A stretch of 64,000 nt of DNA. It comes from Neodontobutis hainanensis (taxonomy: Eukaryota > Chordata > Actinopteri > Gobiiformes > Odontobutidae). Location: positions 882,001 to 946,000 of the forward strand of contig JALDNG010000081.1 in assembly GCA_024349245.1 (NCBI GenBank), written 5' to 3'. A model generated the notes under the pieces. It was not told where the DNA came from, did no database searches, and saw nothing but the letters and a program-made list of their open reading frames with translations. Every line of letters begins with the position of its first letter. Position 1 is the first letter of the stretch. This document shows, in pieces, positions 1 to 13,600 of the stretch. A program made the position numbers and the translations under genes.

Positions 1-448
1 GCTTGACTTGATTTAATGGGTCAGTTTCTGTGCCGGGCCAAGAAAAGGTGCATATTGGGCAATAATATCCTGACTGACCTCATTATATCAGCATCAGCTA
101 ATGGCTTAATGAGATGTAATTCAGCAGATGTTGTTGGTACATGTACATAGTCAAGTGGATGGAAGAGAGCAGGCACAATGATCAAAGTGTCGATGTTACA
201 CTGAAGGGTAGATGATTACTTTACAGCTGTAAGAATTATTTATTATTAGATATAATTAAGATGCCTATATAATGCTTTTCTACACACATAACTCTTACCA
301 GAATTAACAATATTTGTAAAAGAAAAAAGGTTTTAGATAAAATTCTAATTTTTCAAAATTTCACATGAGAGCAACACTAGATTCTACCGTCAAAATACAG
401 ATCCTTAAAATATACAATCTCATCATGAATAACAGAGAACAACTTCTT

Positions 449-530
449 ATTAGATTAGATTAGATTAGATTAGATTCAACTTTATTGTCACTGCACATGT
501 AAGGTACAAGGCAAAGAAATGCAATGTTAT
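449..530. repeat. (ATTAG)n microsatellite joined to a teleost interspersed-repeat end
   Basis: About five and a half copies of ATTAG (449-476) run into TTCAACTTTATTGTCACTGC, then ACATGTAAGGTACAAGGCAA and GAAATGCAAT. This is a motif I recognise as a common fish repeat end with a TTAGA-type tail. The family is not assigned. Confidence 0.6.
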
Positions 531-1661
531 TCAACAGTGCCTCAGTCGGCTAAGACTCCAGTTTGGTATTGTCTAAGCGATGGTTTACGTCACCATCTTG
601 TAAGAGCATGTACCGCTCCAGAATGAGTCTTCAGCACAAATTTCCACTTACCTCTCCCCCACAAGGTATCTGCACACAAGAGTGTTTTAGTGGGTACAAA
701 TGCTAAAAAAGTTACACAGAATGGCTTCAATGCATGTCAGGTCCATGTGCATACACCTCAATAACAATGAGGTAAATCCTTCTAATGTTCTCGTAGACAG
801 GTTATTCTTGGAGTTTTTTTTTACAGTTTTATAAAGATTGCAGTGTTATTAAAATGCAGGATCTAATGTTGGTGATGGAGTGAGGAGTAACTTTTGAAGA
901 GGGTTTGTGTGATGTGGCTTATCTTTACCATCATTCAGAAAAAAAGTTAGCGTGAACAATCGGGTTCAGCTATTTTCGGACTTACGGTCTCTTCCAGTGA
1001 GTGGGCACAAGTTAAAATGTAGCTCAGAAAAAACGCTTTGTCTTTGATTTGGTATATTTTTCCTCCTCAATAATATCAGTTTTTGACCCCATTCAGTCGT
1101 ATCAACTTCCAGCTAACCCGTACTTGGGGTGAAATGGCCTGAAGGGATCACTGTGGGATGAGTGGCTTGACCATCACAGGCAGCAATACTCTTATGAATG
1201 AGACTAGTGTGCTAGACAAAAAGGTGTATTATATGAATCAATGTTCTGGGTGACAGTTACCAATTCAGGCAGAGCTCAGATTCTACAGTGCATTTGTTTG
1301 TTTTCATTGTCTGAAACAGTTTCTGCACTAACTGGAAGTGCAGTTTTATCTCAGTGTATAAAGCTATCTGTTTTGAAGTTAACACACTATAACTTTTATT
1401 ATTATTAAATGTCAAACATTTTAATCAAAGATTGCTTTTACTTGCACAAACAACACAGAACTTTACGCCTCAAACCTTGGCTTTAAAAGCATTTTAGATT
1501 AATACGTTGCTTAAATATTACACTTTGAACATTAATTAGCCTAAGGTTTACAGCGATTCTCTGTTGACAGTACGGCACAACCATCTCACTGACAGAAGAT
1601 TATTCATCCACACTGTAACTGAAGAAGGAAAACATGTGGAAATCATAGAAAGGGGAACGTG

Positions 1662-1677
1662 TTTTTTTTTTTTTTTT
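1662..1677. repeat. Poly-T tract
   Basis: Sixteen consecutive T residues. No adjacent retroelement body is recognised on either side. Confidence 0.95.
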
Positions 1678-1853
1678 GCACAGGCTGACTTACCACATTT
1701 TAAAAAAGAATAATGAGAGAGATGATTTGCTGTTTTCGGAGCTGGAGTGTGAAAAGGCAGAATAATTTGTCACATATGATTGCGGTGTTGGTGAGAGCAC
1801 TGTGATTGGAGGAGGGTTCTGTTCTGAAAAGGCTGCACCTGGCCACTCAGCCC

Positions 1854-1856
<3 letters not shown>

Positions 1857-1891
<35 letters not shown>
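1857..1891. repeat. (AC)n microsatellite
   Basis: A pure AC dinucleotide tract of about 35 bp. It explains the His/Thr- and Cys/Val-repeat open frames that cross it on both strands, which are not genes. Confidence 0.98.
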
Positions 1892-1893
<2 letters not shown>

Positions 1894-4552
1894 AAATGAA
1901 GATCAAAGACTGAATAATCAACACCGATCCCATGAGAGCTGTGCGTATATGCAGAGGTACGCTGCCATGTTTGTGCACTTGTGTCTCACGTTGTTTCTCC
2001 GCAGATTCCCCATTGTTCGGTTAATCATTACTACACCTCGCCAGCTGTTTCCGTGTCATTTTGGTTTAGTAGTCGCGAATGTCTCCACCCAGCAGCTCCA
2101 TTAGCTTCTGAATGGAAAGCTGTTGGACACATGTTGTTTTGTTGTTTTGCAGAAATTGACCAGCATTTCTCTTGAAAATGACTTTTGAGCAGTAGCAGTG
2201 GCGCAATTCAACTTGGCCACTGCTTTTCGTCTGTTCCCCTTTCGCAGTAAAGATCAGCCATGTGGAGCCTAACACAAAATCTGATCACATTTTACAGTTG
2301 TTCTCTCTTTGGATATAAATGTGGTTAACAGTGTAGAAATAAGGTGAAGCTCACTCATCAGGGTGAAATTAGTTTTTGTGCTACTTAGCTTTTTTCACTT
2401 GCAACAACTTTGAGCCTATAATTAAGAAGAACTGAGCAGAACAATGCTCAGAGATAAATAAATGTATGGATAACTGCATGGGCTTCATTGTGCTGCTGTA
2501 GAGTATCGCAGGAGTGATTTTTTCAAGAGGACTCTGACATGAAGTGGTTACAAAGGAAACAGAGTTGACGCTTCTTGACCACAGTACTTGTCTGTGAAAG
2601 CAGTGGGCCATGAGAACAAATCCGGACTGCTCTTTTAGATCTACTCAAGTGACAGCATAAACTAAACTTTAATCTGATCTTATAAAAAAAAAATACTATT
2701 ACATTATAATGCTTTTTTTTCCACACAAAGAATCTTTCTATTTGGAATATGACCAGCAACAAGACAAGCTTGTTTTGTATTTTTCTTTTTTCAATTTGTA
2801 TTTTGAACAAAAAAGTCTTCATTGTTCAAACAGACTCTGTTTATTTCCACATTTTAGTAGCACTACTTACACTGTTGGAACCACAGCTGAGGAGAGACCA
2901 AAGAGGAACAATACCCTACATTTATTTGGAATACTTTCTTTGTGTTACTGACCTGACCATGCTGCACTGCTTTAGTGGAAATGTGTTTATAGAATACACA
3001 TAAATCAATTGCCACTTGTAAAGAATAGACATGTTTTGTTGTGTTACGTAAAGGCATTTCCAGCTGAGCATCACAGCTTGTTTCTCTCCAGCTACATTGC
3101 TCACTAATAACAAGCAAACAGTGAAACATTTGTCTGGGGCTTGCAGCAAGACAAGCTTCATGTGAATGTAATTAATCTGTGCCGAGACGGCTGTCAATGG
3201 CTGGAAACGGGGGTTGAAACACATCCGGGCATTGAGGTCTGTGTTCGTCTGCACTTCCGATGTCAAATGTCAAACTAACGCCCGACAGAAGTCTGTAGTC
3301 CCCTGCCGTGCACTGATTCAGTCTTAGCTCATGACGGAGATCATTATTTAGAAAAACACTTCAAAACATCTCTCATTAGAGGTAGACAAAGATATTTAAG
3401 ATGTTGCTAGAACTACAAGTATACCATTGAAACCTTGATATCAATGTCCGTGCAGTCTGTTCAGTTATGGCTTTAAAAAAAAAACTAGTTCTATCGGCTA
3501 TAAGCTTAATAAACTGGAGGATGCTACTTTTCTATTTGCCATATGTTTGCGGTGCATTACTGGCTATAATTGTTGTTGATTTTCATGATATTACGTTTAA
3601 CTTATCTAAATGAGGAAAATACAATAAAAATATCACCTCTCCTCACCAGATTCATTTGTTGGGGTAATCGGTCGTTGTACTTAGTGATATTTGCTTCCAT
3701 TAAAAAAGCATCATGAAGAACCCTTGTGCTTTGCATCTGAATGGAGCCCTGGCACATGAAAATAAACATATTCATGGCTGTGGGATTTTGAAGTAGCATT
3801 CGTTGCTAGGCCAGATGGTGAAATAAAAAACAAACAAACATCCGATTGCTGGTTGCAATAAACGGACGAGGAAGGAAGCCCCCCTCTTTCACCCCTGGGC
3901 AGTCTTGCACAAACTTGGCAGTGATAGTTCCAGCAGCATTTCCTAAGGCAGCCCTTGGACCACTTCACAGGTGTATAGAAAAAATGAAAGAAACAGGTGG
4001 TACTTTATGATTCTTTGTGTGCGCTATTGTGCAGGAAGCAGTGAGAGACATCTTGTCATGAGAAAGGAATATCAAGCAGATTATTATAAAAGCTCAAAAG
4101 TGTCAGAACGCTCTGTAGCTCTGTATAGTATTGTTACGGAGGCCGCATAGAGATCGCCTTCTTCACGTTTAATGTAGTCCCAGTGCAGCTTTGCAGTGTG
4201 AGAGAACGGCTTGTGATGTGTGTCAGGTTTCTGACATGTTGCGTTAATAGAGCTAGACCCTGATGGGTGGCATCCAAGGAGTCCTCCAACAAAACAGGAT
4301 AAACAAACCAGCACACAACCGCAGCGTCAGAAGTGACATAATGAGGACACTGAAGTACTTCTGTGAGACCAAGATGCTTAGAGCTGTGTGGCCACGAGGA
4401 GTGGGAGTTTAAAGAAAAAGTACTGACCTTTGCAGCTGAAAACGTAACTGAACAGGAGTTTTGATAAAAGCCTAATCTGACTGTACATTTGTCAAAACAC
4501 AATGAAAGAATATCAGATTTAAATATTTGGAGACTGGTGGCCGGGTTTTACC

Positions 4553-5430
4553 AAACTGGGCTCAGCCCAAAGGAGTGACGTAGGCCTGACCTCCTGTTGG
4601 TCCACCACCTGCAGGAGAAACTTTAAGGGGCAAGTGCAATATGGCTAGGGTGGCAGTCAAAATCAAGGGCCTCGTCAACCCAATCCCCGGACATGGAATC
4701 TGGCGTTAGGGAAGTTGAACGTCACCTCGCTGGGGGAGATGGAGCCTGGCTCACCTCCACGCACAGCTTAGGCTCTGGAACCCATCTCCTTTAGAGAGAC
4801 TGGACTCTCCACTACTCCGGAGTTGCTTGCAAAGGTGTGGGCTTGGTTTATAGCCCCCAGCTTAGCCGCCATGTGTTGGGTTTCACACCAGTGAACAAGT
4901 GGGCCGTTTCCCTGCACCTTTGGGTTGGGGATAGGTCTCTCACTGTCGTTTGTACGTACGGGCCAAATGGCAGTGCAGAGTACCTGGGCTTCTTGGGAGT
5001 TTCTGGGAGGGGTGTCAGAAAGTGCTGCAAGGTGAAGCTCTCAATTTAGTGGTCAATCTACGTTCCTACTCTCACCTATGGTTATTTTTAGTTATATATA
5101 TATAGTTTATATATAGTTATATAGTTTTGGGTCATGACTGAAAGAACAGACGGCCGAAATGAGTTTCCTCTGCAGAGTGGCTGGGCACTCTCTTAGAGAC
5201 AGGGTGAGGAGCCGTGTCACTCGGAAGGAGCTCACAATAGAACCGGTGCTCCTCCACATCTGTTGCCCCCTGGACGCCTTCACAGGGAGGTGTTCTGGAC
5301 ATGTCCCTCCGGGAGGAAACCCCAAGGATGACCTAGGACACGATGAAGGGACTATGTTTCTTGGCTGCCCTGAGAACTCCTTGGTATCCCACCAGAAGAG
5401 CTGGAGGAAGTGTCTGGAATCAATGCTCAA
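4553..5430 (+). mobile_element. Decayed, internally deleted non-LTR (LINE) retrotransposon fragment
   Basis: Plus-oriented relic. About 4,660-5,050 matches the endonuclease part of a common fish LINE ORF2 (frame fragments around VNKWAVSLHLWVGDRSLTVV and TYGPNGSAEY). About 5,125-5,420 matches its C-terminal end (MSFLCRVAGHSLRDRVRS, KSWRKCLES). The reverse-transcriptase core is missing, frames are broken by stops and indels, and an AT-rich insertion (about 5,083-5,122) splits the junction. No functional protein remains. The clade is not assigned. Confidence 0.8.
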
Positions 5431-6792
5431 TGTTCACAATATCAAACCATGTCTGTGGGCTACAATGTTTAAGCCTCTGGTGTGAAAAAGGACACTGATG
5501 TGAAGTTCAGGTCTGCACAGTGTATTTTACTATTGTAAAAAAATATTTGGTGTAATATTAAGGAGAAATGTCTTAATTTAAAAAGTCTCAAGTCTTTAAC
5601 TGTTCTATTAACAAACATCTGTCCTTTTGGAAAAATGTTCTTATATTCACATGAAATGTTAAATCTAATTGGAGGAACACTCTTAAATATAGATCCTTGT
5701 GTTATATTCTCCACTGACATAATGTGTTATCTGTCAAAGTTAAAGTGAGAATAAATGCACTTGCCCCTTTATTTATGTATAAGTGCCTCCTGTGAAAAAT
5801 ATTAAAAACATATAATTGTATATGTCAAGTTTGTTCCTTTTCTTTTTTCAACTTCTGAAGCTGTAGAGAAATATGTCCCCGCAGAGATTTAAATGCACTT
5901 TGTCTTCTGGAGGAAATGTTAAAGTACTGAAGAATAAATCAAACAACTGGGCTTTTATTAAGATGTATGAAGTAATAATGACTCGGCTGCAATGAAAATG
6001 GAATAGATCAGAGAAAAAGACACAGACTTCAGCTACACACGACCAATGTGACGTCATGACTCAAACCTCACACTATGCTTCTGACGCTGCAGTGGTCTCT
6101 TTTTTCTGCCTCGGAGACCAATGTAGACATTAGCATTCATAGTTTTCTTTATTTCACAGCCCAATAATAATGTTACTGTCTTTACTTTGTCATTGTGTTC
6201 CATCTTTTAATGTATGTATAACTTTGAAAGCTCCTATATGTTCTTCCCGTTTGTTTGAACTTGTTATAATATAGCAGCAGAATAAAAAGTTTTCAGTATA
6301 AGCTCTATTCAAGACTGGACTGTGTTCAGCTGAATGCACCTTTTTAAAGATTTTAATGAAACGAGCAGGAAACTAACCTCGGGTCAGATTCTTTTCAAGG
6401 TTTGAACATGAAAGTTTAGTTAATTAGACAGTCTGTTCACAGTTTAACAAACATTTTCTCCCTTAAGCTCTCATTACACCAGACAGATTCATATTAAAGT
6501 GCTATATTTTCTATAACTGTGCAGGTCACAGCAGGGTTTCTGTGCTCTGTAATTATACTTTGATGAGTACAACATTGTCATGACTTGTCAAAAATGTATG
6601 AAAATACAATTCACATTGTACATAAATCATTTTGATCTACAACTTTTAAAAAATGTACAGTTTAAGTTACCAGGGTTAATGCAGTGCATGACAAAAAAGA
6701 CTTGTGATTGTTTGTGCTTCTAGGGAAAAATATCTTAATAGTCCTGTTACAGAACAAAAAGCAGGTGAATGAATAAAATATGATGGTGACAT
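5431..6792. other. Intergenic, no gene seen
   Basis: AT-rich unique sequence between the LINE relic and the SINE. No recognisable feature. Confidence 0.6.
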
Positions 6793-7003
6793 TTACATTT
6801 ATTCATTTAGCAGACGCTTTTATCCAAAGCGACTTACATTGTTCTACAGTAATTACCAGTGTTACAGCCACTGGAGGCAAAGTGGGTTAAGTGTCTTGCC
6901 CAAAGACACAACGACAGTATGAACTGATGGGAGAGTGAGAATCGAACCGCCTACCTTCCGGTTGAAGGACGACCGCTCTACCCACTGAGCTAATGTGAAA
7001 GGG
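6793..7003 (-). mobile_element. tRNA-derived SINE with L2-like 3' tail
   Basis: Read on the minus strand it begins with an A-box (TAGCTCAGTGGGTAGAGCG) and a B-box (GCGGTTCGATTCT). A body with GGGCAAGACACTTAACCCAC follows, and the tail is TCGCTTTGGATAAAAGCGTC then TGCTAAATGAATAAATG. That tail is the L2-type end used by fish V-SINE-like families. It appears full or nearly full length, about 210 bp. Confidence 0.85.
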
Positions 7004-10000
7004 ATGTAAATTTTTATTGTATTTTTTCATAAACCATTTATCATAAATCACTACTCTTTAATTTCAATGAACATTTCACTTCAAATTAAATGAATTCAAT
7101 ACGTTTTGGAAAGTAATAACAAGGAATCATAAAAAAATAAGTCAGCTCCTTTCTGGCTTTGACGCACTTACAAAATTATGGCATTACATTTAGCATTAGT
7201 TTACTATATGTCCCAATATGAGCCATGCTAAAGGTGTCAGATTTGTTTGTTTATAGATATTCTATGCAACTGGATTTTTAATCAGATTCAATAAACATTA
7301 ATTAGCACATCACATGTGTTTTCTACAAACTGCAGCATAAGTTACTTGTATCTTTATTCTTTATTCAGACAGGACAAGATATATGCCTGAACATGTCATT
7401 CGGCCTTTAAACCGTGCTCAGACGCCCACTTTTATGCCACTTTGACCAAACTCTTACAACTGTATATACAAACGACTGAAAAGGACTGTCTCTAAGTGGG
7501 ACCCATTTTTATAAGCTGAGTCATGAAAACATGGTAATTTCATCCATAAAGCCATTTTCCAAGCTTCAAAGCCATCAAAGGGCTGCAATATTCTGAAATA
7601 ATTCAGTACAAAAACTCATGGCCTTATATTAGTTATGCATAAACAGAAAATTTAAAATCTCACCCAACCATGACTAGTTCCTTTCAAACATTCGGCCTTG
7701 TCCCCTGCTTCTTCACAGAACTCCAATTGATATTTGAGCAGCGGATGAAAACACACTGAGCTGTAGGTCAAAGCCTGATAAGACAGCAATTCATGCGAGT
7801 TTATCGGAGGCAAGGTAGAGGAGCAGCACTGTGAAAGTTACGTTGTCAGGGAGGAGAACGATCAGAAAGGACAGGGACAGCACTGCTGATAAGAAGAAAA
7901 ACAAAACGCTTCATCTGTTTGTCCGGACGCCTCGCTCTAACCCCTCCACTAAAGTCTATTGGTTTGTCTTGTGTTTCATTTCAGCAGCAGCAGCAGCTTT
8001 CAGGACGGCAGAAAGGGTAAGCCAGTAAATAACACCACCTTTTATGGTGTTGACACAAACAAAAACTTTATTGTCTCTGCTCTGACAGCTGTAGTTTCAT
8101 CTTCTAACACATATCTGAGTCAAAAATCAATCATATCTTTGTCACGAGCTACACAGACATTGGTTTAAAACCCACAAGCTTTAGTTATTAGAATAATTTG
8201 CTCATAACTTATACTAGGCCCTATAAGCCCTTTGCCAATACAGCATCTACAGTTTATGAATGCAATGTATTTTCTGAACAAAACAGATGAAGACACAACA
8301 TATGTAACACTGTGATTCATCCATTTAAGTATAACTCTTCTGATAATGTGAGAAAGAGTTCAGCAGTTGTGAGCTGTGGCCTAAGCACTGACATTACTGA
8401 AGATAGATGCTCACTATCTTCTGCAAATGCACCAGAACAAACAGACCAAGAGGCAAAAGCTGACTGAACCCTGGAAATGGACCAACGAAGAACGTCACAA
8501 AAGGCTTCCTCTGCGAAACTCCAGGGTTAGTTAGTTCAATAAACATCAAGACCCACTTTCACATCTTTGAAAAGGCAATAAAAGTAGTATAATTACACAC
8601 CATAAATAATCTTACCTACTCTAATAAAAAGAGCTTTTTTTTACAGATTTTTTTAATTAGCTACCTGAACATGTATTTATTAAAATAATGGCAAAATGTA
8701 ATAAAATATTCACCTCAGCTTGAAAAAATCCCACATTTTTTATTACATAGTTTAAGCTTAATTGCAGGTAGTGGAAAAATAATACAAAAACGGTTTAGTA
8801 AAAGTAAAAGTTGTGCCTGTTTGCTTGACATCATCCAAAATGAAAATACTTTGTTCAAACCCGTCCCTTTCATCATAAACTGATAATTAACACAGTCCGT
8901 TTGACTAAAAAGTATGACTTCTCTTAATAGTCTTTTTATTTCCATACGTTTGTCTGTATTTCAGTAATGCAATCTAAATCCTTTATCCATAATTCAAAGA
9001 GATAACAGCAGCTGACAGTGATCCATTGCAGGATCGATGGTGGTGTTGACAGAGAATCCAGATGAGCCAGCACTGCTCCCTCACTAATACTGAACCTAAG
9101 ACCAGAGAGGACAGCCACTAATTGTCTGAACAGCACACAGCACATTCCTCATGTGAAGCGCCATCGACAGCGGACATATTGGATTCCATGCTGGAGCAAT
9201 CAGGCCAGGACTGCAGCATCGGGGCACTCGGAGACGTGACCAGGAGCCAGGATAATTAACATTTATTGATACATGACTGCTGTAAGCCTGTTTGGCCAGT
9301 GAATTAAAGCAGCTCATTACAGGCTTAATGGTGGGTAGGGGAGATAAATAATAGATGCCAGTCCACTCACTAGCACTCACATGCATCAGGAGACCCCCCT
9401 GTTCACCGTCGCCTAAAACCACCTCCCATTTTCTGACATCAAATTGCCCCAGACAAAGACAAGACATCCTCTCTATAGACCGAGACTGACATCACCGTTT
9501 CAATCGCATCAAGTGCTCTCCTGTGGCAGTGGCTCCAGGTTTAACACTGGGGACTGTGGGCAAGGATTAGTTTGACTCCAGCACAGAGTTATGCATGTTA
9601 AGAAATGTAACAAAAGATTAAATACATATATGAACAAGAAATTATGTGCATCTTTCAGAAAACTGTTCAGGAAACTACATCTGCTTGGCCTTCCATTTGT
9701 TTTTTTTAATTACACTCATGGCTATTTACTCATAGTTAATGATTTGTAATCATCACTATTCAAACAAAGTGTGACAAGTGTCTTTATAATGATGCTTTCT
9801 GACAAATGTCTGACCATCATAGCCTTGTGTCTATAAGCTGTTGATAGAAATGCCAGAAAATTACATTTAGAATACTGGCATTGGGGATGAAAACACAATA
9901 AATGCCTCCTTTTTGTGTCAATTAAGCATGTTCACAGTGATGTTTGCAAAAGCAGGTTTGGCCCATCCTTTTCTTATTTCCATCTGTGTAGATAGAGCTA

Positions 10001-10542
10001 ACTAAATTACACGACAATCATATTTATGAAAATGGCAAATGTAAAAAGTGTGAGAATAAAAAGAATAAACAGCTCAAAGCACTGCTCTTTAATACATTTG
10101 TGGCATTTTCACCTTTATTTGATAATGCCAGTGTAACGAGATGAGTTAGCTGTGCTGTAGTTGGCTCTCTCATACCTCCATTTGCTCACTCACCAATCAT
10201 AATGATAAAAGCCGGGCATTTTGCTTTCACCTTCTTTCTGCCCCTGACATCATCATGCACGCCTGATGTCCACGTGCACACCTTCTGGGTCACAGTTTTG
10301 ATGGAAGAGAGCATCTCCATGGTGATGTAGCTAAAGCTTGCCTGTTTGGCCTGTACCCCTTCAGTAGATTCACAGCATTTTGGAGAAGGCTTTGCTTTGC
10401 CCAACAAAAACCTAACTTCCTGTCTTGTCTCTTATCTTGTTGCACTGTTTTGTTAATGTTGGATATGTGCCCACACCAAATATACTGTATTTCTATATGT
10501 GGATATACTGTATTTCAAACTTATATTTCATTATTTATCTCA
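7004..10542. other. Intergenic, no gene seen
   Basis: Unique AT-rich sequence. A short CAG run (7,981-7,996) is part of a chance frame. The minus-strand open frame at 9,096-9,467 shows no domain or signal peptide. Confidence 0.6.
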
Positions 10543-10670
10543 TTTCATTCATTCATTTTCTTCCGCTTTGTCTCATGAGGTGTCATGGGTGACTGGAGCC
10601 TATCCCAGCAGCTTTAGACCTGAAGCGGGGTACACCCTGGACAATGGCCAGTTGGTCGCAGGTCTGACCA
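10543..10670 (-). mobile_element. 3'-end fragment of a common teleost interspersed repeat
   Basis: Contains CATTCATTCATTTTCTTCCG, GGAGCCTATCCCAGCAGCTT and GCGGGGTACACCCTGGACAA. This is the reverse complement of the widespread fish motif 'GTCCAGGGTGTACCCCGCC...GCTGGGATAGGCTCC'. It is the same family as the copies at 30,722 and 36,294. Confidence 0.7.
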
Positions 10671-13600
10671 GCTGTTTATCTCTATTTTTTATTTTTATTT
10701 ATTATGAAAATTCCAAGTACTTCTGCGGAAATCCTTGCTTCTTACTCAAACGACAACTTGAATGAGACTGTGGCACTTACTTCTTAAAGTAAACAAGTTG
10801 AGAAAGTTGTCATTTGTTTTGCTCCTGAGCAGCGGCACAGTGAGAGAAACATCGAAGCTCGTGTGAAACCAATAAAGTCTCCCTGCAGTCCAGCAATGCA
10901 ACTGAGTTATACTGAGATTTACAGCCCAGCCTTCACCCATCACACGCCTCACATTTATTCTACTTCATGTAATTCATTTTGAAAAGAACAATGTCTTCTG
11001 TGATTTCTCTCGCTTTTGTAGTGAATATGTGCAAACTGTCACTTCTGCAACACAATGTGATATATCTGCGCCCACCTTGCCTCTGTCGAGTTGCATCAGT
11101 GAGGGTGGCTGTGAAAGGAATAAAAAAAACAACGTTTGGGATTTAAGACTACACTTCAGAGGGAATAACATTACTAAAAGGCAGGCGTATCCTTTCGGGA
11201 AGCACAGCGAGTGAGCCGGTCCAGCAGCACACAGGCAGGGCACAGACTGGAGAATTTCTTAAGACATGATTTGGTTGAACTTTTTCGAGCCGCTGCGGTG
11301 CTTTATTTCCAGTTCAAGTGCAGTTCAGCCTCTGATCCCCTCGGCACTCCCTGTTTGTCCAGCGTGAGGCGAGTGGCATGATTAATGGGCAGCACAGTGG
11401 GCTTGTGGGAGAGAGGCAGGAGGAGAGGCCAGAGACACTGCATTAGGACGAAATGTAAATGAGGGGGATGAATGAACAGGATGAAAGTCAGCGTGAAAGT
11501 GAAAAAAATTGCACTCTGTAGTTTGCTGATTAATGTTGAATCAATTACTGGTTTCAAGTGTAACTTTTGTTAAAGTGAAATTCCAGACTTTGTAAGCTTG
11601 TACTTGTGTTGTGTATAGTGAATGTATTAGCAATAGTAGATTACATTACAGTCTGTATTTTACCCAAAACAGCCTTTCCTGACACTTTAAAATCCCCATT
11701 GCCTTCTTACCGGGCATTCTTTTTGGAGATGGATGTTATTATTAAGTGTTTGTTTGTTTTACATTCAACTATAAATAACACATAAAGTAAAAACACCAGA
11801 AGTTTAAAGACATAAATACAATGAAAGGGCCAGTTAGTGAAGTGGCACTAAATCTATAACCTTGCAGCAGATTTGTGAGTTTGTGCCCGTTGTGACCTTT
11901 GAGGACAGGTTGGGCATGTTTAAGGTTTGAAAATGTAAACAACATGGCTGATAAAACTGCGAGTTAATTCATTTCAATCACTGACCAGGTGTTCATTTAA
12001 AGGCTTTTAACGGGTGCCCTCTGAGATGATACTGTGAAACAGACTATGTTCTGTGGAGCAGTTTCATCTGGCAGAGTCAGGTTACTAAATCCACACAACA
12101 AAGCAAATTTAAGGAATTTGTACCATTTCAAAGGTCTACTAAAGCAACTCTGAACTTAAACGCTGAGAACGCATTGCAGTATTATTCTATTTTTTGATTT
12201 CATTAGTGAAGATGACAGGTGGCTGAGCAGATATAAAAGCATGCTACTCCACATACAGTATACAATGTGTGATAACACAATATGCAAATTACTCTCACTT
12301 CAAACATGCAGTTTTTTTATGTTTTAGTGTAAAAGTACAACAGACAGTAAACAATAACAATTCCTCATGACTTGATATTTTGCCAAAGTAGTTTAATATG
12401 TAATGGTGATGCATTACATATTTCAACAGTACAATGTCTCATCGAAAGGAGGAGCTTATGTGCGTGGAGGTGGAGGTGTTGTGCAGTCCTATGGCAGAAG
12501 GAATGTGGGCTCCTGGAAAGGCCAGTGATGCATCATATGGCTTTACTGACGGCTCCTTGTTTTATGAATTAGCCATAAATGAGGAGGAGTAACTGGCTGA
12601 AATAAATGTGCGGGTTACAGAATATACAGATGGTTGGAAAGCAGGAGGAAAATGCATTGATTCAAAGGTGCATGTGAGGTTCTGCATTTTATCTCACACA
12701 AGAAAATAATTTCCTCAGATCATGGTAAAAAAAATATATTAAATTAAGAAAAAAAACGCATCAGCAGCTGCAGCATGTGACTATGGAACTTGAGACCTGT
12801 GGATGCAGCTCATTGTCCGCTCTGTCTGTCAGTGCTCTTACATTAGGTTTGTGTGTTTGTGCTTTGACAGAGAGTCGGAGACAGGGGTGGGAGAAAATGT
12901 GGCCCTTCCAGCCTTTGTAATTATCTGCCAATTTTCTCTGCGTCAGCTGCCTTTATCATCCCTCTCAGAAATCACCTAGGGGTCGGAGTCTGTCACTCGG
13001 TGGCTCTCCCATCTTTCAGTGTGAGCCGGATGAAATGTAGAAGTCCTCGCGCTGACCTCTGGCTGGCAGCGTCTGCTTCCCCATGGCCTTATTTGTTTCC
13101 CGTAACAGGAGACATTTAGAGATAAGGATAATTATCAATCGGCCATCTCAGCAGCTATTTATGCAGTGGCTGGGTGTTACTTTCTGACACCAACTAAAGA
13201 TGGCATGATAGATTGCCTTTTATTTTTATCGACAATCTTCTTTACATAGGAGATGCTCCTGTGGAAGCGCTGAACCTTTAAAATAAGTCAGAAAGATGTG
13301 GTGCGATGAAAGTGAACTCGGGACATATATGACCTTTAGCAGTGATCATTTTGGTTAGACAAGAGCCGGACATTTCACAGCCCAGGAGCCATAAATATCT
13401 CTCTACAGGTGACCGCTGCTAGATTGACCAGGCGAACAATCTTGAATTTTGCTGCACTTATGTCCATTAAACAACCCAGTCATATTTCTATGTAGCGTTT
13501 GAAAGATGCATTGTGTAAAATGTTGTTGTATACAGCTGAACACATCAATCAAAACTATGTACCAAAACCAGTAGTGTATAATCACCTAGTCACCCAGTGG

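Larger units (their letters stand above)
1..4552. other. Intergenic, no gene seen
   Basis: AT-rich unique sequence with the microsatellites and the repeat end noted above. Open frames are short, overlap on both strands and lack domains or splice-bounded patterns. Confidence 0.6.

Noticed and set aside
1690..2104. Open frames with Cys-Val or His-Thr repeats on both strands
   Set aside because: They are translations of the AC microsatellite and its flanks, with no protein features.
4837..5485. Two plus-strand frames that look protein-like
   Set aside because: They are surviving pieces of a decayed LINE ORF2, broken by stops and a large deletion, not host genes.
6940..7003. Possible tRNA gene (A-box and B-box on the minus strand)
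   Set aside because: The tRNA-like part lacks a proper cloverleaf end and continues into a SINE body and L2-like tail.
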